Below are positions 46,816-55,825 of a stretch of DNA of 64,000 bases, in pieces. Each line of letters starts with the position of its first letter. The stretch's first letter is position 1. The position numbers and the translations under genes are program-made. The stretch spans positions 1-64,000 of the forward strand of contig JAHHGV010000017.1 of the NCBI GenBank assembly GCA_019359695.1, given 5' to 3'. Origin of the DNA: Brasilonema angustatum HA4187-MV1. Lineage in GTDB: Bacteria; Cyanobacteriota; Cyanobacteriia; Cyanobacteriales; Nostocaceae. The notes beneath the pieces were generated by a model. It saw nothing but the letters and a program-made list of their open reading frames with translations, was not told where the DNA came from and ran no database searches.

Positions 46816-49035
46816 ATGGGGAAACTTGCCCAGAAATTAGCTGCACAACCTCTGTGGTTCCAGAACGCCTATCTAAGTAGTTTTGTAAAAAGTCAAGTGG
46901 AGTCGGGGAATTTTGCAGAGTGCTACCAAACTTTGACTGATTTCGACTATTTAGAAGCCAAGATTAAGCGTCCTGAATTTGGAGTGCAAGCGCTGATTGT
47001 AGATTACGATTTGATTGACTCGTCAAAGGTGGCAACTCACTCAGACGATAACTCCCATGAAGTAGGAACGCTGAAACGGATTCAAGGAGCGCTGCGTCTA
47101 TCAGCGCATATTTTAGCTAAGGATCACACGCAACTGGCAGGGCAATTATTAGGGCGGTTGCTGTCTTTTCCACAACCTGGGATTCAGGCATTATTAGCAC
47201 AGGCAAAGCAGTGGCAAGATGATCCTTGGTTGCGTCCCCTGACACCTAGCTTAACTCCTCCCGGTGGGCGTTTGCTTCGTACTCTCACAGGTCATAGCTT
47301 CTGGGTAAACGCAGTCGCCGTCACCCCAGACGGCAAGCTGGTGATTTCTGGATCCGCTGACAAGACACTCAAAGTCTGGGACTTAATAGATGGCAAAGAA
47401 GTTTTCATACTCAACGCTCACAGCGATTCGGTAAACGCAGTCGCCGTCACCCCAGACGGCAAGCGGGTGATTTCTGCTTCCAATGATAAAACTCTTAAAG
47501 TCTGGGACTTGGCTGATGGCAAAGAAGTTTTCACACTCAATGCTCATAGCGACTCGGTAAGGGCAGTTGTCCTTACCCCAGACGGCAAGCGGGTGATTTC
47601 TGCTTCCAATGATAAAACTCTTAAAGTCTGGGACTTAGTAGATGGCAAAGAAGTTTTCACACTCAATGCTCATAGCGACTCGGTAAACGCAGTTGCCCTC
47701 ACCCCAGATGGCAAGCGGATGATTTCTGGTTCATCTGATAAAACACTCAAAGTCTGGGACTTCATAGATGGCAAACAAGTTCTGACACTCAACGGTCATA
47801 GCGACTCGGTAAGGGCAGTTGCCGTCACTTCAGACGGCAAGCGGGTGATTTCTGCTTCATCTGACAACACTCTCAAAATTTGGGACTTAGCAGATGGCAA
47901 AGAAGTTTTCATACTCAACGCTCATAGCAACTGGGTAAATGCAGTCGTCGTCACTCCAGATGGCAAGCAGATAATTTCTGCTTCGCGTGACAGCACTCTC
48001 AAACTTTGGGACTTGGCTAATGGCAAAGAATTTTTCACTCTCAACGCTCATAGCAACTGGGTAAACGCAGTCGCCGTCACTCCAGACGGCAAGCGGGTAA
48101 TTTCTGCTTCATCTGATAAAACACTCAAAGTCTGGGATTTAGTAGATGGCAAAGAAGTTTTCACACTCAACGCTCATAGCAACTGGATAAACGCAGTTGC
48201 CATCACCCCAGACGGCAAGCGGGTGATTTCTGCTTCCTCTGACAAGACACTCAAAGTCTGGGACTCGGCTAATGGCAAAGAAGTTTTCATACTCAACGCT
48301 CATAGCGACTGGGTAAGGGCAGTCGCCGTCACTCCAGATGGCAAGCGGATGATTTCTGCTTCGCGTGACAGCACTCTCAAAATTTGGGATTTAGTAGATG
48401 GCAAAGAAGTTTTCACACTCAACGCTCATAGCAACTGGGTAAATGCAGTTGCCATCACTTTAGACGGCAAGCGGGTGATTTCTGCTTCTGCTGACAAGAC
48501 ACTCAAAATTTGGGACTCGGCTAATGGCAAAGAAGTTTTCACACTGAATGCTCATAGCAACTGGGTAAACGCAGTCGCCGTCACTCCAGATGGCAAGCGA
48601 GTGATTTCTGCTTCATCTGACAACACACTCAAAGTCTGGGATTTGGCAGATGGCAAAGAAGTTTTCACGCTCAACGCTCATAGCAACTGGGTAAACGCAG
48701 TTGTCATCACCCCAGACGGCAAGCGGGTGATTTCTGCTTCATCTGACAGCACTCTCAAAGTTTGGGACTTGGCTGATGGCAAAGAAGTTTTCACACTCAA
48801 CGCTCATAGCAACTGGGTAACGGCAGTTGCCCTCACTCCAAACGGCAAGCAGGTGATTTCTGCTTCGCGTGACAGCACTCTCAAAGTTTGGGACTTGGCT
48901 GATGGCAAAGTTATTACCAATTTTACTGCTGATAGTCCACTATGGTGTTGTGCTGTTGCACCGGATGGAATGACAATTATGGCAGGAGATGCTTCAGGAC
49001 AGATTCATTTCTTACAGTTAGAAGCAGGTTTATGA
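46816..49035 (+). CDS. WD40 repeat protein; C-terminal part of a split STAND-WD40 gene
   Basis: 739 residues from ATG 46816, one base after the stop of the STAND ORF. Residues 1-135 are an alpha-helical linker (LAAQPLWFQNAYLSSFVKSQ). Then come 14 WD40 units of 42 residues (126 bp), e.g. NWVNAVAVTPDGKRVISAS and DKTLKVWDLADGKEVFTLNA, enough for two seven-bladed propellers. The last unit is divergent (PLWCCAVAPDGMTIMAG). Adjacent units are nearly identical in DNA, so the array is recently amplified. The protein probably acts as the ligand-sensing part of the STAND ATPase, either by reassociation or after a frame-restoring event. The stop overlaps the next ATG (ATGA). Confidence 0.88.
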   Translation: MGKLAQKLAAQPLWFQNAYLSSFVKSQVESGNFAECYQTLTDFDYLEAKIKRPEFGVQALIVDYDLIDSSKVATHSDDNSHEVGTLKRIQGALRLSAHILAKDHTQLAGQLLGRLLSFPQPGIQALLAQAKQWQDDPWLRPLTPSLTPPGGRLLRTLTGHSFWVNAVAVTPDGKLVISGSADKTLKVWDLIDGKEVFILNAHSDSVNAVAVTPDGKRVISASNDKTLKVWDLADGKEVFTLNAHSDSVRAVVLTPDGKRVISASNDKTLKVWDLVDGKEVFTLNAHSDSVNAVALTPDGKRMISGSSDKTLKVWDFIDGKQVLTLNGHSDSVRAVAVTSDGKRVISASSDNTLKIWDLADGKEVFILNAHSNWVNAVVVTPDGKQIISASRDSTLKLWDLANGKEFFTLNAHSNWVNAVAVTPDGKRVISASSDKTLKVWDLVDGKEVFTLNAHSNWINAVAITPDGKRVISASSDKTLKVWDSANGKEVFILNAHSDWVRAVAVTPDGKRMISASRDSTLKIWDLVDGKEVFTLNAHSNWVNAVAITLDGKRVISASADKTLKIWDSANGKEVFTLNAHSNWVNAVAVTPDGKRVISASSDNTLKVWDLADGKEVFTLNAHSNWVNAVVITPDGKRVISASSDSTLKVWDLADGKEVFTLNAHSNWVTAVALTPNGKQVISASRDSTLKVWDLADGKVITNFTADSPLWCCAVAPDGMTIMAGDASGQIHFLQLEAGL

Positions 49036-50165
49036 ACATCACACCTCGCCCCCCAACCGCTTCCCAAAAAGAATTTCAGCAACTTATCCACGAAGGGAGC
49101 AGCAATTTTGTTGGTCGTGAATTTGCCTTTGCTGCTATTACCGACTTCCTCAACCACCAACGCTGTGGTTACTTTACCATTGTGGGCACACCTGGCAGTG
49201 GCAAAAGTGCCATCCTCGCCAAGTATGTGATGGAAAATCCTTCTGTTGTTTATTACAGTGCGGAAGTTGAAGGAAAAAATTGTGCGCAGGAATTTCTCAT
49301 AACTGTTTGCACTCAGTTAATGGGGGAAATGGGGGATACAAATGTGTCGCTTCCTGAGAACGCTACTGAGGGAAGTTGGTTTTTCTCACTTTTACTTCAG
49401 AAAGTCAGCGATTTACTAGAACCAGATCAGCGTTTGATTATTGCGATTGATGGGTGCGACTGCATCGACCTCAACAACCAATCCCCAGACTCAAATCTAT
49501 TTTACCTTCCTAGATATCTCCCAGAGCGAGTTTATTTTCTCCTCACCCGTCGCCCCTTCAAGAGCGAAAAATCTGGTTTATTAATCGAAACCCCTGCTCA
49601 AATTTTGGATTTAGAAGCATATTCCGAACAAAACCGAGAAGATGTGCAGACATACATACAACAATATATTTCACTCACACCCTCCTTTTTAAACAACGCT
49701 GGCTGGATAACCAATTGTAGAGACGTTACATGTAACGTCTCTACAAGCTGCCAACAGCTAACAGTCAAGAGCGAAAACAATTTCATGTATCTCTACCACA
49801 TCTTAAAAGCAATCTCCCAAGGCTTTTATCCCGATAGCCCAAGCGTGGCGTTAGCCATACCCTTCCAATTTGAACCACTCCCTCCAGGGTTAGAAGCGTA
49901 TTACAAAAATCATTACCAGCGTATCAAGGGTAAAGGTTTATCTCCAGTTGGATTAGCTGTATTAAAATGTCTAGCACAGCTTGTGCGATCGCTTTCAGTA
50001 GAATTAATCGCCCAAATAGTTGATGAAGATGAATACGAAGTAGAAAAAGTGCTGGAAAATTGGCTGGAATTCTTATATCAGGAAATCACAGAAGAAGAAA
50101 CTTTTTATAGTTTCTATCATACCAGCTTTGCGAACTGGTTAGGCAAGGAATTAAATTTAGCTTAG
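49032..50165 (+). CDS. Second STAND NTPase (short, without sensor repeats)
   Basis: 377 residues. It starts at ATG 49032, overlapping the WD40 stop. It has FVGREFAFAAITDFL, Walker A VGTPGSGKSAILAKY, Walker B LIIAIDGCDCIDL, LLTRRPF and the same winged-helix end (FYSFYHTSFANWLGKEL) as the 45228 protein, but no N-terminal effector and no repeats. Compared with its paralogue it has two small extra segments, both encoded by dispersed repeats (a 32-bp palindrome at 49715 and a repeat at ~49830-49862). Translational coupling to the WD40 gene suggests the products work together. It may be a regulatory or degenerating partner. Confidence 0.82.
   Translation: MNITPRPPTASQKEFQQLIHEGSSNFVGREFAFAAITDFLNHQRCGYFTIVGTPGSGKSAILAKYVMENPSVVYYSAEVEGKNCAQEFLITVCTQLMGEMGDTNVSLPENATEGSWFFSLLLQKVSDLLEPDQRLIIAIDGCDCIDLNNQSPDSNLFYLPRYLPERVYFLLTRRPFKSEKSGLLIETPAQILDLEAYSEQNREDVQTYIQQYISLTPSFLNNAGWITNCRDVTCNVSTSCQQLTVKSENNFMYLYHILKAISQGFYPDSPSVALAIPFQFEPLPPGLEAYYKNHYQRIKGKGLSPVGLAVLKCLAQLVRSLSVELIAQIVDEDEYEVEKVLENWLEFLYQEITEEETFYSFYHTSFANWLGKELNLA
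49715..49746. repeat. Perfect 32-bp palindrome inside a STAND gene
   Basis: TTGTAGAGACGTTACA followed directly by its reverse complement. This is the form of a common cyanobacterial mini-palindrome. It is read as NCRDVTCNVSTSC in the ATPase and keeps the frame open. Confidence 0.85.
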
Positions 50166-50190
50166 ACTAAGTATTTTGGAGAGTTGATTT

Positions 50191-50436
50191 ATGTTAGGTT
50201 TAGAGAGAATTACCTTCGATGCCCGCATCATGGCTGGACAAGCTTGTATTCGCGGAATGAGAATTCCTGTTTCGTTAATTGTCAATTTGGTGGCAAATGG
50301 GAAACCCGTACAGGAAATTTTAGAAGAATACCCTGACTTAGAACCAGAGGATATTCGCCAATCTCTCCTTTATGCTGCCTGGTTGACTCAAGAGCGGGTT
50401 TATTCTTTCACAAATGCTGAAAAACAAGCATCATGA
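50191..50436 (+). CDS. DUF433 family antitoxin-like protein
   Basis: 81 residues with the DUF433 pattern: ERITFDARIMAGQACIRGMR, IPVSLIVNLVANGKPVQEIL, EEYPDLEPEDIRQSLLYAAW. The domain has a helix-turn-helix-like fold and is usually found just before a PIN-like DUF5615 gene, as here, with the stop overlapping the next ATG (ATGA). It probably neutralises its partner and may autorepress the pair. Confidence 0.9.
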   Translation: MLGLERITFDARIMAGQACIRGMRIPVSLIVNLVANGKPVQEILEEYPDLEPEDIRQSLLYAAWLTQERVYSFTNAEKQAS

Positions 50437-50795
50437 AATTTTTAGCAGATATGGGAATTTCGCTACGCACAGTAGCTTGGTTGCGCGATGCTGGCTATGA
50501 TGTTGTGCATCTGCGCGATCAGGGTTTGCAAAGGCTACCGGATGAGGAGATTTTAATTAAAGCACGTACAGAAGTACGAATTCTGTTAACAGTGGATTTA
50601 GATTTTGCTCAACTATTAGCCGTGAGTGGAGAAGCTTTGCCAAGTGTAATTTTATTTAGGTTAGGAAATGAAAACTATCAGGGAATTAATAAACGTTTAA
50701 CAGAGGTATTGAGTCAATGTCAGCAAGATTTAGAACAAGGTGTCATTATTTCTGTTACTAACGAGACATTTCGGATCAGACGGTTGCCGATATGA
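50433..50795 (+). CDS. DUF5615 PIN-like toxin candidate
   Basis: 120 residues. MKFLADMGISLRTVAWLRDA and GYDVVHLRDQGLQRLPDEEI match the Mut7-C/DUF5615 PIN-like family; acidic residues expected for metal binding are seen at Asp6, in LPDEEIL and in LLTVDLDFAQ. It is paired with DUF433 by a 4-bp overlap. A ribonuclease toxin role is inferred from the family and pairing and is less well tested than for classic VapC. Confidence 0.88.
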   Translation: MKFLADMGISLRTVAWLRDAGYDVVHLRDQGLQRLPDEEILIKARTEVRILLTVDLDFAQLLAVSGEALPSVILFRLGNENYQGINKRLTEVLSQCQQDLEQGVIISVTNETFRIRRLPI

Positions 50796-50853
50796 GTCAT
50801 GCTTATCCCCTAGTACCTTTGGGTGAAGTTTTAATACCTATAAGTCGTCCATA

Positions 50854-50875
50854 ATTGTAAATATATGTTTACAAT
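50854..50875. promoter_or_regulatory. Operator-like palindrome upstream of the RCK channel gene
   Basis: A perfect 8-bp inverted repeat, ATTGTAAA-N6-TTTACAAT, centred 22 bases before the ATG at 50887. Its size and symmetry fit a dimeric repressor site; the regulator is unknown. Confidence 0.45.
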
Positions 50876-50886
50876 CAGTAATACAC

Positions 50887-52914
50887 ATGCATCAAGTGGC
50901 ACAGCCGGGGGTGCTATTGAATCAATTTTTAGTTTGCGGATTGGGGAGTTTAGGTCAACATTGTGTTGTCGCCCTCAAACAGTTTGAAGTCAGCGTCATT
51001 GCTATTGATAAAAAGCCGCCTGAAGACTGGGAAATTCCTCACGTTGAGAATTTATTGGATACCTTAGTCATTGGTGATTGTCGTCAAATCAGTGTTCTAC
51101 AGCAAACTAAAATTCAGCAGTGTCGAGCTGCCATTATAGTCACTAATAATGAGCAAGTGAATGCAGAGACAGCTTTAGCGGTGCGCAAGCTTAATCCCAA
51201 AACCCGCTTGGTTGTTAGTTCATCTCAAAAAAATCTCAATCAATTATTGAGTCAACATTTAGGAAATTTTGTTGCCTTTGAACCAACTGAGTTGCCTGCG
51301 CTAGCTTTTGCCCTTGCTGCTCTTGGAACAGAGACACTAGCATTATTTCATTTAGAAGGACAGTGGCTGCAAGTTGTCAAACGTACTATATCACCAACAG
51401 ACCGTTGGTTCAACAACTGTCTGTTGCACGAACTGAATAATCACAAGCGTCAAATTCTCTATTACACATCTAATGCAACTTCTTCATTCAAAGCCTTCCA
51501 TGAATGGGATTTAGATACACGTCTTCTGCCGGGAGATACAATTGTTTATATTAAGCCAGTCAAAACAACTTCCACTGATTCTAAAAAACTGGTAAGAAAT
51601 ACTTGGTATAATCCCCGACACTTCTTAACAAGACTCAAACACTTCAACTGGTTCACTATTAAGCGGCAATTTTTGACATTTTTACGTAAATCTGATGAGA
51701 ATGGATTTAAGCAGGTAGGCATTATCTGTGCAGTGATTGTAAGTTTTTTATTGATATTGGGAACAGTTTTGTATCGATTGAGCTATCCCAAAATTGGCTT
51801 GATAGATGCCTTTTTGACCTCAACCATGCTACTTCTAGGGGGATTTGGTGATTTGTTTGGTGGGTTCAATTTCACACTTCCTGTTCCCTTTTGGTTGCGG
51901 TTGATTAGCTTGGGAATGACAATTACTGGTACAGTTCTAGTAGGAATACTCTACAGTTTCTTGACAGAAAGGCTTTTAGCTGCTAGATTTCACTTAAATA
52001 AGCGACGTCCACCTGTTCCTCAAAAAGATCATGTCGTCGTGGTGGGACTTGGTCGCACAGGTGTGGGAATCGCAGAGATTTTACAAGAATTTAACCAACC
52101 AATTGTTGGCTTCAGCATAAACACAGACTTTGACACCACAATTCTACCAGAGATGCCCCTCATAACTGGTTCCCTAAAAAAGTCTCTTTCTAAGGCAAAT
52201 CTTCAAACAGCAAAAAGTGTCGTTGTGGTGACTGATGATGAGATGCTGAATTTGGAAGTCAGCTTAATGGCTTATGATGCAAATCCAGAAAGCAATTTGG
52301 TTCTCCGCAGTACAGGTCTTAGCTTAAGTGACAATTTAACCGAACTCTTGCCGAATGCTCAAGTGTTGTGTGTCAATGCTGTAGTTGCTGAAGCTTTTGC
52401 TGGTGCAGCATTTGGGGAAAAAATTATGAATTTGTTTCGTATTGAGCACAAAACTATTTTGGTCACAGAATACCAAATTGAAGCTGGTGATACGCTTAAT
52501 GGCTTACTGCTATCTGAAGTCACCTATGGCTATGGAGTTATTCCAATTCTTTACCAAAAAGAAACAGAAATACCTAAGCTTATGCCTTCTGAGGATATTA
52601 GTTTAGTTGTGGGCGATCGCATGGTAGTGTTAGCAACAAGCGATGGTCTACAGCGGATTGAGCAGGGAGCAGCGATCGCCTCAAAAACCTGGCAAGTACA
52701 TATTACAAAAGCTTTGACAGAGGAGGCAGAGTTTGAAGGAGCAAATGTTATTGTTCGCATTTCAGGATGCAGTCTCAACACAGCTAGAACAGTGATGAAA
52801 AATTTACCAGAAACATTACATTTCCCACTTTATAAACATCAAGCTCAGCGACTTATTATAGAACTAGCTAAAGCTCAAGTTAAAGCCCACTTGCTTAGGA
52901 CAAATCATCCTTAG
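50887..52914 (+). CDS. Two-RCK potassium channel/transporter-like protein
   Basis: 675 residues. The N-terminal RCK (TrkA-N) domain starts FLVCGLGSLGQHCVVALKQF. The centre has a helix (VGIICAVIVSFLLILGTVLY), a pore-loop-like segment (TSTMLLLGGFGDLFGG) and a second helix (LISLGMTITGTVLVGILYSF). A second RCK with VVVVGLGRTGVGIAEILQEF and a TrkA-C-like tail follow. This is an RCK-2TM-RCK order. The filter reads GGFGD rather than TVGYGD, so conduction and selectivity are uncertain. The nucleotide-binding Gly motifs are intact. It is a stand-alone gene with an operator-like palindrome just upstream. Confidence 0.82.
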   Translation: MHQVAQPGVLLNQFLVCGLGSLGQHCVVALKQFEVSVIAIDKKPPEDWEIPHVENLLDTLVIGDCRQISVLQQTKIQQCRAAIIVTNNEQVNAETALAVRKLNPKTRLVVSSSQKNLNQLLSQHLGNFVAFEPTELPALAFALAALGTETLALFHLEGQWLQVVKRTISPTDRWFNNCLLHELNNHKRQILYYTSNATSSFKAFHEWDLDTRLLPGDTIVYIKPVKTTSTDSKKLVRNTWYNPRHFLTRLKHFNWFTIKRQFLTFLRKSDENGFKQVGIICAVIVSFLLILGTVLYRLSYPKIGLIDAFLTSTMLLLGGFGDLFGGFNFTLPVPFWLRLISLGMTITGTVLVGILYSFLTERLLAARFHLNKRRPPVPQKDHVVVVGLGRTGVGIAEILQEFNQPIVGFSINTDFDTTILPEMPLITGSLKKSLSKANLQTAKSVVVVTDDEMLNLEVSLMAYDANPESNLVLRSTGLSLSDNLTELLPNAQVLCVNAVVAEAFAGAAFGEKIMNLFRIEHKTILVTEYQIEAGDTLNGLLLSEVTYGYGVIPILYQKETEIPKLMPSEDISLVVGDRMVVLATSDGLQRIEQGAAIASKTWQVHITKALTEEAEFEGANVIVRISGCSLNTARTVMKNLPETLHFPLYKHQAQRLIIELAKAQVKAHLLRTNHP

Positions 52915-52924
52915 TTATTTTACT

Positions 52925-53050
52925 AGTTATCAGTTATCAGTTATCAGTTCAGAACTTACGCACTGAAAACCCGAAACCTCGATCCCCCCTAGCCCCCCTT
53001 AAAAAGGGGGGAATCTTAAAAGTCCCCTTTTTAAGGGGGTTGGGGGATCT
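52925..53050. repeat. Heptamer array and palindromic repeat
   Basis: AGTTATC repeated three times (52925-52945) is followed by a GATCCCCC...CCCTTAAAAAGGGG...CCCCTTTTTAAGGGG...GGGGGATC palindrome (52981-53050). This is the same family as 2462-2547 and is set inside ACTTACGCAC/GTGTAAGTC ends. It could terminate transcription from the RCK gene. Confidence 0.7.
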
Positions 53051-53111
53051 CTTTTGTGTAAGTCTTACAGTTGTTAGTGTTGACTGTTCCCTGTTCCCTG
53101 TTCCCTATTCC

Positions 53112-54476
53112 CTAATTTAATTTCAACCAATCCTTAATCTCGTCAATTAACCAATGGCGTTCCACAGTTGCTAAAGGACTAGAGGTGAGCTTCTGTTTAT
53201 TAGAATATTCAATTGTCACACCGCGAGGTGCAGAACCCTGTTGAACTATCTCTTCATACACTCTACAAATCAGTGGAGTTTTTCCTCGATACCGCCAATA
53301 ACATAAACCAAATAACTTCCAGCGGATTTCAAAATGTTCACGGTAAAAGTACATATCTGTATGTCTAAAAGCAGGTAGAACTGTTGCTTGGAATAGGACA
53401 AACAGTAATACTAAAAGAGGCATAATATACAATATCGAATGGTAGACAAGTCCTGTTGAAAGTAAATTAAACCATTGTGGAATTTGCCAGACAAAAGGAA
53501 TAATTAAGCCTATAAGATAGAATATTTTGAACGTTTTCCTTCCGCGTCTAGGAATTTTAATTTCTATTTTGTGAGCAGACTTTTTGATTTGAACCAGACT
53601 ACCTGTGGGCTTACGGCTAGTGAGTGGTGGCGTGAGTGCGTGTCTATTCTTGAGCGTGTCTAGAGCTTGGCGTGCAGAACTCAGTCGCTCTGTAACATTT
53701 GGTTCTGTCAGTTTACCAATCCAATTCACAAAACCCAAATCGACACTTACTCTATCAGCAAATTGAATGCGGGAGTTCTGGTATGGTAAATCAGCAGGAG
53801 GCGTTCCGGTGAGGAGATGAATCAAGGTTGTACCAACAGCATACAAGTCAGAAGCGGGAACAGCACGACCTGCAAACTGTTCCATTGGCACATAGCCGTA
53901 GGTTCCTACAACTGTGAAGGTGGCACCTTCCAACACCGCTTGATCTTGCACTGCGCCAAAGTCAACCAGGTAAACGCGCTCATCCTCACCCCAAATTAAA
54001 TTGCTGGGTTTGATATCTCTGTGCAACACAGGAGGGTTGAGTTCGTGTAGGTAAACAAGAATGCTCAAAATTTCTGTTGCGATCTTTTCCACCTGTGACT
54101 CAGAAAACCGATGCCCTTGATTCAGCAGTTGCTGGAATGATGCTCCGGGAACGTAACTGTGCACTAACCCAAACCAGGGAAATCTCGAATCAGGTTGCTT
54201 TTCCAAAACAAAGTCATCCCGATACTTGGGAATTCGGGGATGATTGAGATTTTTCAGCACCTGAGCTTCACGTTCAAACAGCTTATGTTCATCCCACTGC
54301 ATCTGCGAACTCAGAGCGAGCAGTTTGACAACCACTTGTTCTTGAGGCTGTGTACACAAATCTACTGCTAACCAAGTTTGACGACTAGCATCTTGCCCTA
54401 ATTTTTCTTTAAGTTGATAACGAGACTCTTGGGAAGTCGCTTCCCGAATGCAAAGAACTTGTCCACCTTCTGCCAT
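53112..54476 (-). CDS. Membrane-anchored Ser/Thr protein kinase
   Basis: 454 residues from ATG 54476 (the frame is open to TTG 54509). Kinase landmarks: LGQDASRQTWLAVD (the glycine loop is degenerate), VVVKLLAL Lys, HRDIKPSNLI, DFGAVQD, GTYGYVPMEQF. After ~300 come two hydrophobic segments (FYLIGLIIPFVWQIPQWF and ILYIMPLLVLLFVLFQA), then a C-terminal domain ending ERHWLIDEIKDWLKLN. It lies 17 bp after a close paralogue with the same architecture, so the pair arose by tandem duplication. The weak glycine loop leaves activity open. Confidence 0.87.
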   Translation of the reverse strand: MAEGGQVLCIREATSQESRYQLKEKLGQDASRQTWLAVDLCTQPQEQVVVKLLALSSQMQWDEHKLFEREAQVLKNLNHPRIPKYRDDFVLEKQPDSRFPWFGLVHSYVPGASFQQLLNQGHRFSESQVEKIATEILSILVYLHELNPPVLHRDIKPSNLIWGEDERVYLVDFGAVQDQAVLEGATFTVVGTYGYVPMEQFAGRAVPASDLYAVGTTLIHLLTGTPPADLPYQNSRIQFADRVSVDLGFVNWIGKLTEPNVTERLSSARQALDTLKNRHALTPPLTSRKPTGSLVQIKKSAHKIEIKIPRRGRKTFKIFYLIGLIIPFVWQIPQWFNLLSTGLVYHSILYIMPLLVLLFVLFQATVLPAFRHTDMYFYREHFEIRWKLFGLCYWRYRGKTPLICRVYEEIVQQGSAPRGVTIEYSNKQKLTSSPLATVERHWLIDEIKDWLKLN

Positions 54477-54493
54477 AACCAAAAGCCCAAAAT

Positions 54494-55804
54494 CTAAAGT
54501 CCCAACCAATCCTTGATTTCATCTACGAGCCAACGGCATACCTCATGATAAAGAGGTGGCTTCAATCTTCCAAATGAATACTCTTCGACACCAACAGCCA
54601 AAGTTACCTCAGGAATTTTCTTGTTACCATAGCCGCCAGAGTCACTTTTAAAAACATTATCAATCTCTAAGACATTTCCTCGCTGTCGTTTGATGCAAAA
54701 ACCCAGTACTTTCACCTCAATTTCAAATTGCTGATGATCGAAGTTGATATTGGTTTCCACAAACACAGGTAATAGAAACCAAGCCCCCAATACAAGACTA
54801 CCTGCCAACCAAAACAAATAAACCCAACCACTGATAATCATCGACAGCAAAAATAACCAAAGTCCCAACCCCGTCAGTACAAGCCAATTTGTTGGGGTAG
54901 ATATTACCTTGTACCAAGGGACATGAAGTTGAATCTGCAAGCGCCTTGGTGATTTGTCCAGCCAAATGCAACTTTCAGGGAGTCGTTGACTAGCAATTTT
55001 GATCGCATTTTGATTAGCCCTAAGAGTGTCAAGTGCTTGTTGAGCGCTACTAAAGCGTCTTTCCAAATTAGGTTCAGTCAGTTGCTCTAACCAACGGACA
55101 AACCCAGGATTGAGCCTGACAAGGTGAGCAAACTGCAAGCGAGAATCTTTTTGAGGCAAATCTGCTGGAGAAATACCTGTCAGCAAATGAATCAATGTTG
55201 CTCCCAAAGCATAGAGATCAGATGCTGGGGTTGCTCTTCCGCCGAACTGTTCTAGTGGTGCATAGCCATAAGTTCCCACGACTGTAAAAGTAGCACCTTC
55301 TCTTGCAGCACGGTCTTGTACTGCACCAAAATCAACCAAATAAATACGAGAATCTTTACCCACTAGCACATTGCTAGGCTTAACGTCCCGATGCAGCACA
55401 GGAGGACTCAAACCATGCAAATAAATCAAAATTTTTAGGATCGCAGTAGCAATTTTGCGAACTTCTGGTTCTGCAAATACTTGACCTTTTGTGAGTAATT
55501 GCTTGAGTGATGTACCGGGAATATATTCTTGAACTAACCCAAAGTAGAGTAACTGGTCGTCAAAGCAAAAATAATTACGATAGTCAGGAATACGAGGATG
55601 GTTCAGCTGTTTCAATACCTGTGCTTCTCGCTCAAATAATTTCAAGCTTTCCCACTGCATCTGGTCGCTAAAGGTCAACAGTTTCACCACAATATCGTCT
55701 TGTGTTGACAAATCAAGTGCTAACCAAGTTTGACGACCTGCACCTTCACCCAGTTTTTCTTTCAGTTGATAGCGATTATGTATAACCTGTTGCGTTTGCA
55801 GCAT
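54494..55804 (-). CDS. Membrane-anchored Ser/Thr protein kinase (paralogue)
   Basis: 436 residues from ATG 55804 (an upstream TTG at 55825 is possible). Kinase landmarks: YQLKEKLGEGAGRQTWLALD, VVKLLTF, HRDVKPSNVLVG, DFGAVQDRAA, GTYGYAPLEQFGG. Two transmembrane helices (WLVLTGLGLWLFLLSMII and VYLFWLAGSLVLGAWFLLPV) precede a beta-rich tail ending CRWLVDEIKDWLGL. It is the first gene of the two-kinase unit. The glycine loop is closer to consensus than in the downstream copy. Substrates are unknown. Confidence 0.88.
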   Translation of the reverse strand: MLQTQQVIHNRYQLKEKLGEGAGRQTWLALDLSTQDDIVVKLLTFSDQMQWESLKLFEREAQVLKQLNHPRIPDYRNYFCFDDQLLYFGLVQEYIPGTSLKQLLTKGQVFAEPEVRKIATAILKILIYLHGLSPPVLHRDVKPSNVLVGKDSRIYLVDFGAVQDRAAREGATFTVVGTYGYAPLEQFGGRATPASDLYALGATLIHLLTGISPADLPQKDSRLQFAHLVRLNPGFVRWLEQLTEPNLERRFSSAQQALDTLRANQNAIKIASQRLPESCIWLDKSPRRLQIQLHVPWYKVISTPTNWLVLTGLGLWLFLLSMIISGWVYLFWLAGSLVLGAWFLLPVFVETNINFDHQQFEIEVKVLGFCIKRQRGNVLEIDNVFKSDSGGYGNKKIPEVTLAVGVEEYSFGRLKPPLYHEVCRWLVDEIKDWLGL

Positions 55805-55825
55805 CGTGTCGCTATTCCTCAACAC

